From Leishmania donovani (lineage: Eukaryota; Euglenozoa; Kinetoplastea; Trypanosomatida; Trypanosomatidae), in assembly GCF_000227135.1 (NCBI RefSeq), contig NC_018254.1, positions 156,450-220,449 on the forward strand: a DNA stretch of 64,000 nucleotides, in the 5' to 3' direction. Under the pieces are notes generated by a model, which saw only the letters and a program-made list of their open reading frames with translations, had not been told where the DNA came from and did no database searches. Position numbers and translations under genes: made by a program. Below are positions 46,901-54,007 of this stretch, piece after piece (position 1 is the stretch's first letter; every line of letters starts with the position of its first letter).

Positions 46901-48472
46901 CGCTGCAGGCATTCCAACATACTTGGTCACGCTCGATAATCACCGTCTTATTCACCACGAGAAGCCGCTAGCAGTGCGCGAGGTGACCAACGTGCTGACG
47001 ATTCCGCCACAGTCGGTGTGCTACGTCGCTGGGCACTGCAACAACCGCGCCGTTAGCAAATTTCTGCTCTCCTACTGGTTCATGCGGGGCGAGGATGGCG
47101 AGAAGCTGCGCATCGAACGCTACCGCCCAAAGGTGGCGCAGCACCAGCCGGCAATCGCGCACGTCGATCTCGGCAACCGCGCAAGCGAGCGGGTCGACTT
47201 TTTAATCGACACACCGACAGAGGTACATGCGGTACTTCGGCAGGAGAAGGCATTTGAGTCTCCTCAGGGCGGTGACGTGATCGCCCAAGACTATGTTGGC
47301 GTCTACTTGTACGATCTGCAGAACAATTGCATCAAAGGACTTCCCTCCGCCATGAACTACCGCGAGGTGAGTCTCGTGACGCACCTCGCGAAACCGGGCC
47401 ACTATGTTTTCTTCATTACCTGCCCCCACAGTAGCGGTGACGTGCCATGCAAGGTGGAGATAGCTGCCGATGAGGATGCGCACGTGCGCATCACAGAGAC
47501 GCCGCAGAATGCTGCCGCTCTGAGCGCTCTGGACATGGCCTTTCTCGATGCGCACCCGGAAAGTATTCCACTATCGGAGTTGCCAATTGACAGGGATCTC
47601 CCGTTCCAGGACGACTTGGCCGCACTCGAACGCCTCCTCAGCGACCCATCTGCGAGCGCGGAGGAGATTCAACGCCTCAAGGATTGCCTTAACGAGCGGG
47701 CGCATGCTCTGGCGAAGGCAATACTGGCCAGTGAGCGGCCGATCTACTTAATATCCCATGACCTCCATGCACTCAACCCGCTGCTCGACGACGACCAGGC
47801 GTACATGGATGCGGAACGTGAGCGGTACTACCTCAAACAGGATTTGCGCAATCACTACAAGTTGCCCGCACAGGAGGCGAAGCTGCGCAGCATCGCCGAC
47901 AGCATCGCTGACGAGCTTCTCCATGTCGACCTCTCTTTCATCGAGGCACGTCCAGAGGGCATCCCACGCGACGCTATTCCAATGATCTCTGACAAGGCAT
48001 TCGCCGAGATGACGACGGACCTGCTGCGTCTACGGCGTCGTCCGGAGCCGAATCCATCAGCCATTCGTGACGCTGAGCATCGCCTCAACGAAAGAGCGAA
48101 GGAATTGGCTCGAGCGATGCACGATACCGAGCGCACCTACCTCGATCAACAGCCGCAGCTCGTGCCTCTCGAATTGTTACCGCTTAACACAGATGAAAGC
48201 TTCTGCGCCGAGGAGGACGAACTCAGGCAGCTACTTCAATCGTCCCCCTCTGCTCAACAGACTATCGCCGCCTTACAAGCCAAGTTGAACAACCACGCTC
48301 ATGAATTGGCGCGGCAGCTGAAGGATGGGGAGCGTGGCAAGCTCCTGGCCGCCTCGTACGAGGGCATACCGACGTCTGAGCTGCCACTCGACACGGATGC
48401 CGCTTTCCACGAGATGGAGGTGGAGCGGCTGCGGCGCGTGCGCACCTGTGCGGATGCGGATGCGGATGCGGA
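43905..48472 (+). CDS. Calpain-like protein with GM6-type repeats, 3' end lost in assembly gap
   Basis: 1522 residues precede the gap at 48473. It starts MSSLFTEVPDSN and has two calpain-like modules, as in the gene ending at 8982: module 1 with Cys64 in HYECFML and HNPF; module 2 from about residue 650, where the Cys position (DHYDCS) is kept and YNPYEDSP supplies Asn, but GRHYAVL puts Arg at the likely active-site His position. Each has a domain-III-like segment (WRKNPLF). Four complete repeats and part of a fifth follow, collinear with units 1-5 of the 16006-32658 gene, including the same shortened unit 2. The missing part presumably held more repeats and a C-terminal module. Continuation of the frame through the Ns to 48659 is meaningless. 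Confidence 0.9.
48449..48472 (+). repeat. (TGCGGA)4 hexamer run at gap edge
   Basis: Four exact hexamers run straight into the N-run. They encode CADADADA inside the fifth repeat of the calpain-like protein, where other units have a DPxxNA segment. A longer hexamer tract may be the reason the contig ended here. Confidence 0.8.
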
Positions 48473-48571
48473 NNNNNNNNNNNNNNNNNNNNNNNNNNNN
48501 NNNNNNNNNNNNNNNNNNNNNNNNNNNNNNNNNNNNNNNNNNNNNNNNNNNNNNNNNNNNNNNNNNNNNNN
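48473..48571. other. Assembly gap (99 N)
   Basis: The left flank is inside a calpain-like gene and the right flank inside an amino acid permease gene. The true missing length is unknown and must be several kilobases if both genes are complete. Confidence 0.98.
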
Positions 48572-48799
48572 TTCATCCCGCGCATCACAACCGTCTTTGG
48601 TCTTCTGGGTGGTTTCTGCGGTGGCTTTGTGGGCTTCATCTTCCCCTCGCTGTTCATGATGTACTCGGGCGGCTTCTCGACCGCCCGCATTGGGTGGGGC
48701 CACTTCCTCGGCACCTACGCACTGCTACTGACGGGTGTGGTTGCCGTGGTGTGGGGCACTAGCGCCGCCATCCACGGCGCTGTCCTTTCTTCGTGGTAG
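48572..48799 (+). CDS. Amino acid permease (AAAP-type), C-terminal 75 residues only
   Basis: The frame beginning at the first base after the gap encodes 75 residues ending at TAG 48797-48799. It contains two hydrophobic segments: TTVFGLLGGFCGGFVGFIF followed by PSLFMMYSG, and FLGTYALLLTGVVAVVWGTS. The pattern of a glycine-rich helix, then FPSLFMMY, a short loop, a last helix and a short tail matches the C-terminus of the trypanosomatid amino acid transporter family, which moves amino acids across the plasma membrane or organelle membranes. The substrate cannot be told. About 400 residues are missing in the gap. Confidence 0.8.
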   Translation, partial: FIPRITTVFGLLGGFCGGFVGFIFPSLFMMYSGGFSTARIGWGHFLGTYALLLTGVVAVVWGTSAAIHGAVLSSW

Positions 48800-49871
48800 G
48801 CGTGTCGCGTGCGCATCCGTGCTGAGCAGAGCTGCACAGTATGCCCTTTAAAGAAAGGGAGCACCGCTGATGATTCAATCGCGTTGCAGGAACGGCCTCC
48901 GCATGCGCGAGGAAGCACATCGACGCACGTCGCCAGCGTAGAACCGGCACCAGCGACAGCCGTACAAGGGCGTTCACAGATAAACCTATCAAGCAGGGCC
49001 TCTTCTCTCTTTTTTTTTCCTGCCTGTGTACGCACCCCTCAGATCCTTCCTGTCATGCTTTTTGTCTCCTTTTGTTTTTACGCGCTTCGACGCAGCTGGA
49101 GCTCCGTCTCCCTGGCGCAACGCGCTCGCCCCTGCCTCTGCTCGCTCTCCACCGAGGCTCTGACTGGGCACTCGGGGCGGGCGAAAGGTTTAGGGTGGAG
49201 GGCACGCACGAGGTGCGCATCTCGTTGCGGTTTGCTGTGATGGAGAAGAGCACAAAAGGCAATAAAGCCTGTCATGGTTTGTTTTTCTTCTCATTTTTTT
49301 AAGATGCTCGCGGAATCGCTCGGCGGCTTCCAAAAGCTGAAGCGAATGAGCGCCAACCGCAACGAGGCCCACTTCCCCCTCCCCTCTCCCCTCTCCCCTC
49401 TCCGATTTAAGTGACGCCCTTTCCGTTTCTTTGCTGTTGTTTCTCTGCAAGAGGAAACACAAATGGCTCTTCTCTTTTTTTGCTTGTTTTCGGTTTTCTA
49501 TGTTGTCATCCGTCTTTCCCCTCCCGCTCCCTTTGTGCGTGTGCGTGAACGTGCGACGTTGCGTATCCATATCACAAGTCTCTCTCTCTCTATATGTCTA
49601 TATATATATATATATTGATAAAGTTTGTCCTTTTTTCGTTCTCTATCTGCCCACCCTCCGGCTCCCTCGCACTATCACGAGTTGAAGCTGCTCATGAGGA
49701 ATGCTCGGGGCATGACTGCGCCTCCTCTTGTTCTTCATGGACTCTCGCTAGTGCACGAGGAGGGGATGCACCGCTTTCGTACGCGCGTGTGTGCGAGCTG
49801 ATGACTTCTGGAAGCGCAATTTGCTCACATTTTTTTTCTGTTTTACCTGGTGATGCTGACCACCACACCGT
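48800..49871. other. Non-coding: 3' UTR of the permease and spacer
   Basis: No supported gene. Contains T-runs, a C/T-rich block of CCCCTCTCC repeats near 49375-49400 and a TA microsatellite near 49600-49615. Confidence 0.6.
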
Positions 49872-49931
49872 GGTATCTCAGGGCCCAGTGCCTCCTCCGT
49901 GGGGATGCCAACCAGCCTGCAGCCTGCCCTC
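49872..49931 (+). ncRNA. Candidate HDV-like ribozyme at retroposon 5' end
   Basis: Base pairing found by eye: P1 GGTATCT (49872-49878) with GGATGCC (49903-49909), 7 bp with two G-U pairs; P2 AGGGC (49880-49884) with GCCCT (49926-49930); P3 CCA (49885-49887) with TGG (49900-49902), enclosing a C-rich 12-base loop. Strand order and lengths (7, 5 and 3 bp) match the nested double pseudoknot of HDV-like ribozymes, known at the 5' end of L1Tc and related elements. A clear P4 helix and the P1.1 pair are not evident, so activity is uncertain. Confidence 0.4.
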
Positions 49932-50103
49932 GGGTATCGGTTACCGAGACCTCGTGTCGGCGGACAGGTCTGAGCTGGCGCTGTGCCAGAGAGACTTTCG
50001 GTCATCATGATCATGCTGGTACCAGTCCACTAAGAATCGCTTGGACGATTCGACAAAGATGCGCATCCATGTACACTCTATATATATATATTGGCTGCGT
50101 CGC

Positions 50104-50130
50104 ACTAATGCTGAGCGTAATCCTGGACCT
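50104..50130 (+). other. 2A-like motif in retroposon copy B
   Basis: Encodes TNAERNPGP, in frame 15 codons after the ATG at 50059 and preceded by the short hydrophobic IYIYW stretch. The NPGP end and the Glu match the 2A ribosome-skipping consensus; Asn-Ala replaces Asp-Val. Confidence 0.55.
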
Positions 50131-51269
50131 AGCCTGAGCGCGGGAGGCGGTGGTATGGCAATGGGGGCTAAACGCGACCAAACGGAGCTGGGCTACCCAG
50201 CTCCTTGGAAAGTCTTTGATGCAGGTCTGCATTCTGAAAGAAACGCATTGCACCCCCACAGGCCCGACAGGGCAGCTGGCGTCTGCGTGCTCGCACAACA
50301 GGACATACGTATAGGTTTGGGCCCTCCCCTTGTTCGCAAGGACGAGGTGGAAGCAGTACCAGTCTGGCTCTGCGGCGCTGCTCCCTGCTAGGCGCATACA
50401 CACCACGTCGGGCTGCACACTGAAAAGTCACCTCGCGGCACGGGAGGCTCTCCATCAGACACCGCGCAATGTCGCACGCAGCCCACACGCCATCGGGGCG
50501 GGGGCCGGCTCGCGCCGCCCGGTGTCCGACACGAGATGACGACCCAGCCGGCCAGGGAGGGGACCACCCCACACGATTGGCCCGATGACGAACACCTGAC
50601 GTGTGCAAGCCATAGCGACACCACGGCACGGCACACCGCCGACGCCGCCACGCAGACGCACACCTGCGAGGTGTCCCGCAAGGCCACGGCAAGATGCACG
50701 ACTGCGGCCAACAACACCCACGAAGGCGGGCCCCTCTGGTGACGCCGCCTACGCAGCGCTCTGCACGCCAGAGCTGACGCGATTGGAAGCAGCTCTTGCG
50801 ACGCTGCTCTGCGCGCCACCCTCTCTCGGTCATGCTCATCATACAGCCAGCCTCGAGGGATGGATGCAGCCCCGCTGCGCCCTCACTCCGCCCCGCCCTG
50901 TGACGTCGACCAGCGCCCGGCGCCAAAGTCCCTCCAGCGAATCGCCTCGCGACGACTGCGCGATCCTTCTGTAAGACAGGCTCCAACCGCACCCGTACGG
51001 CCTCCGTCCTCACCCCGCTCCGCTGTAGGCCCCCTGGGCTTCCCCACCCCCCCCCACCCCCAACAAGCCAGTGCCGCGCCAGCAAGGCACAAAGGCAGCC
51101 GCGGCGTTTGCCGACCCTACGCCGGCACGCTGGACCCCCTACATCACGGCGCCGCATCGGCCCACACGCTGCAGCGGTCATGAAAGCATCCACGGCTCGG
51201 CCTGCCGAGCGCAGGGGGGTCTGCCCGCACGAATGCGGTCCGTCAAAGTATCGTCTCCGCAGCTCTCAC

Positions 51270-51668
51270 GCCGGCGTGCAGGCATCTACACCCCTCGGAG
51301 CGCCGCACGTACGCGCCTCCATCATGCACAGCGGCCGCGCGCCCCTCTCATTTCGGTTTGTCGATGACCGTTGTGAATCGGTGAACAATAAGAAGCTTGA
51401 CAAGCATGCAAAATTGGCAATGGCGTATATGTCGACGCCAACTGAACATGTTACGGACGTGGCCACCGGTTTCCGATGCCACGCCGACGTCTCGCGAGAA
51501 CCGCGCTGCACGATGCGACACGCTGGCACACGGGGGCTCCTTGACGGCAGCGGTTCCACACCAGAAGAACGAGGACGCTGAGCTCACCAGACGGCCGGAG
51601 ACCGTGCTCGCCCAGCTCCGCACGGGCGCCTGTCCGCACTTCGGATTCCGCCAACGGTGGGTGGCCGG
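51270..51668. repeat. 399-bp direct duplicate, left of gap
   Basis: Appears base-for-base identical to 51768-52166 (offset 498), and the two copies abut the 99-N gap from both sides. The best explanation is an unmerged overlap of contig ends rather than a biological repeat. Confidence 0.9.
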
Positions 51669-51767
51669 NNNNNNNNNNNNNNNNNNNNNNNNNNNNNNNN
51701 NNNNNNNNNNNNNNNNNNNNNNNNNNNNNNNNNNNNNNNNNNNNNNNNNNNNNNNNNNNNNNNNNNN
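51669..51767. other. Assembly gap (99 N)
   Basis: Flanked by the 399-bp identical sequences described at 51270-51668. Confidence 0.98.
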
Positions 51768-52166
51768 GCCGGCGTGCAGGCATCTACACCCCTCGGAGCG
51801 CCGCACGTACGCGCCTCCATCATGCACAGCGGCCGCGCGCCCCTCTCATTTCGGTTTGTCGATGACCGTTGTGAATCGGTGAACAATAAGAAGCTTGACA
51901 AGCATGCAAAATTGGCAATGGCGTATATGTCGACGCCAACTGAACATGTTACGGACGTGGCCACCGGTTTCCGATGCCACGCCGACGTCTCGCGAGAACC
52001 GCGCTGCACGATGCGACACGCTGGCACACGGGGGCTCCTTGACGGCAGCGGTTCCACACCAGAAGAACGAGGACGCTGAGCTCACCAGACGGCCGGAGAC
52101 CGTGCTCGCCCAGCTCCGCACGGGCGCCTGTCCGCACTTCGGATTCCGCCAACGGTGGGTGGCCGG
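51768..52166. repeat. 399-bp direct duplicate, right of gap
   Basis: Second copy of 51270-51668. It continues without interruption into the 3' part of retroposon copy B. Confidence 0.9.
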
Positions 52167-52323
52167 CAGTGACAGCATGGAGCTCACATGGTGTGGTGCC
52201 TTCTACTCCGCTAGAATTGCGGTACCTCCGCCCCTGCCAGGGCCCTCGTCCTCGCCCTCGAGCGGGTCCGCGGACACGGGTCGCGAGGATCAAGACATGC
52301 AGCCCACCCGAGCCCGTCTGTCG

Positions 52324-52586
52324 CCGGTCGTGCAGCACGCGTCCGAAGAAGGGACGAGAAAGCACAGTAACGAGCCCGTTCGGCGCGCAGCCCTTGATTG
52401 GACGGCAGGACGCTTCGTCCTACACGACGGAGGTGGAGCCGTGGCGCAGCAGGGGTAGGTGAGCTGTGGCTGCACGCGCATATCAGTCGACTTGCTCGTG
52501 GGCGAATCGCCACGCGTTGAGAACGAGAAAAATTTTTTACTGTGCTTTTTGTTGTTCTGTCGACGGTGGCCTCGCTGCTTAGAGGG
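52324..52586. repeat. 263-bp direct duplicate, left of gap
   Basis: Matches 52686-52948 (offset 362) with one base difference (G at 52383, A at 52745). It contains the 3' end of retroposon copy B. Either an unmerged contig overlap with an allelic difference, or a short tandem duplication. Confidence 0.9.
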
Positions 52587-52685
52587 NNNNNNNNNNNNNN
52601 NNNNNNNNNNNNNNNNNNNNNNNNNNNNNNNNNNNNNNNNNNNNNNNNNNNNNNNNNNNNNNNNNNNNNNNNNNNNNNNNNNNNN
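52587..52685. other. Assembly gap (99 N)
   Basis: Flanked on both sides by the 263-bp near-identical sequences. Confidence 0.98.
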
Positions 52686-52948
52686 CCGGTCGTGCAGCAC
52701 GCGTCCGAAGAAGGGACGAGAAAGCACAGTAACGAGCCCGTTCGACGCGCAGCCCTTGATTGGACGGCAGGACGCTTCGTCCTACACGACGGAGGTGGAG
52801 CCGTGGCGCAGCAGGGGTAGGTGAGCTGTGGCTGCACGCGCATATCAGTCGACTTGCTCGTGGGCGAATCGCCACGCGTTGAGAACGAGAAAAATTTTTT
52901 ACTGTGCTTTTTGTTGTTCTGTCGACGGTGGCCTCGCTGCTTAGAGGG
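52686..52948. repeat. 263-bp direct duplicate, right of gap
   Basis: Second copy of 52324-52586. It repeats the retroposon 3' end and its A-run, then continues into unique sequence. Confidence 0.9.
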
Positions 52949-54007
52949 CGGAGAAGGTGGCGACACGACGACACAGTGGGCGCCTGTGCCCTCACAGGCT
53001 TCCGTTAGTAGTTTGTGTGGTTCGCTTTGTGTGTCAGTGCGTGTGTATCTGAGTGGTGGGACGTTAAAGAGTGCCGACGGCGCTGTGCTGTAGCGCGAGT
53101 GCTCCTCTACCCGTTCTCCTCGGATATATATACATATGTGTGTGTGTGTGTGTTTATGTATAAGTGCTTGCGGGCCTCTGCACGCCTCTCGCTCTCCACT
53201 TCTTTGTCTTGAAGCAAAGGAGGGGTGAGCAAGCGGATGAAGAAAGCCGCTAAAGTGACATCCGCGGCGGCAACTGCGAAAACAGCAAAAAAAAAGGATA
53301 GCGCACTGCATGTGTGTGGTGTTGCCCATCTAAAAAGGATGGTGACAGCGAAACAAAAATCGAATCAGAAGGACGTGAAGGAGCAATGCAAATCCGGTGG
53401 AAGGGATGGAGATTTTTGACGGCGCATCTGTGTCCTGCGTGTTGTTGCTGCCCTTTTCGTGACAGGGAAGCAACGTGCCGCTCTGCCTTCTTGCTCGACC
53501 GCTCTTCTGCGCTCCAGGTCGCGCTTTCCCACTAGTGAGCGCTTCGGTTTCGAGGCCCGAGAGAACAGGAATCTGCTTTTCTGAGGGTTCAGCAGCAGTT
53601 TGAGGCAACAGCATTCCGTCCGCTATTGCTGCCGGCATTTGCCGTGTCTCCTTTCTCATGCTCTCTGTGTGCTACCACACCACTGCGCTTGCCTTGTGCT
53701 TTTCTACATATGTGTGTGTATGTGTGTGTGCTTGTGTCTCCCGTCGTCTTCTCAGAGAGGTCACTTGTAAGCGCGCAGAACACAGAGTCTCACCGAACAA
53801 AATTATTTGTGCTACTTCCCAGCGCTTCTTGTTCGTCATGACACACACCCTTTTATGGCTTTCGGCCCCTTCCCCTCCAAGATAGACACGCGCCGCTGTC
53901 CCCCCCCCCCGATTCGAAACCAACGGCAAAGCTGAAAATCTGCCTTACGGACGCCAACGCCCCGCACTAGTGTGCGTGTGTGTCAGTAGGCTTGTCTCTT
54001 GTCAGAG
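52949..54007. other. Non-coding: spacer and 5' UTR
   Basis: No supported gene. A 64-codon Lys/Ala-rich frame at 53225 has no ATG. (TG)8 lies at 53137-53152. A C/T tract ending in CCTCCAAG (AG at 53880-53881) is a plausible trans-splice acceptor for the next gene, and AG pairs closer to the ATG (54004-54005) are alternatives. Confidence 0.5.

Larger units (their letters stand above)
49872..52532 (+). mobile_element. Degenerate non-LTR-type retroposon, copy B (contains a gap)
   Basis: Defined by homology at both ends to the element at 12461-13776 and by a terminal A-run (52528-52532). The left end resembles the conserved 5' hallmark of ingi-clade trypanosomatid retroposons and can be drawn as an HDV-like fold (49872-49931). 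An ATG at 50059 opens a 110-codon frame whose N-terminal part holds a 2A-like NPGP motif, the place where L1Tc-type elements carry 2A. No endonuclease or reverse transcriptase domain is recognisable; the middle is GC-rich and decayed. Roughly 500 bases are the gap plus duplicated flank at 51669-52166, so the real element is probably about 2.2 kb. It could be a DIRE/SIDER relative. Confidence 0.65.

Noticed and set aside
43905..48659. Single 1584-residue ORF including a run of unknown residues
   Set aside because: It reads through a 99-N gap of unknown length; the right side is the wrong frame of a permease gene.
50168..51193. 341-codon minus-strand ORF in retroposon copy B
   Set aside because: Cys/Arg/Gly-rich frame typical of GC-rich antisense sequence; no endonuclease or reverse transcriptase motif found.
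53225..53419. Small Lys/Ala-rich ORF before the LRR gene
   Set aside because: No ATG start (it begins GTG), low complexity, and lies in probable 5' UTR.
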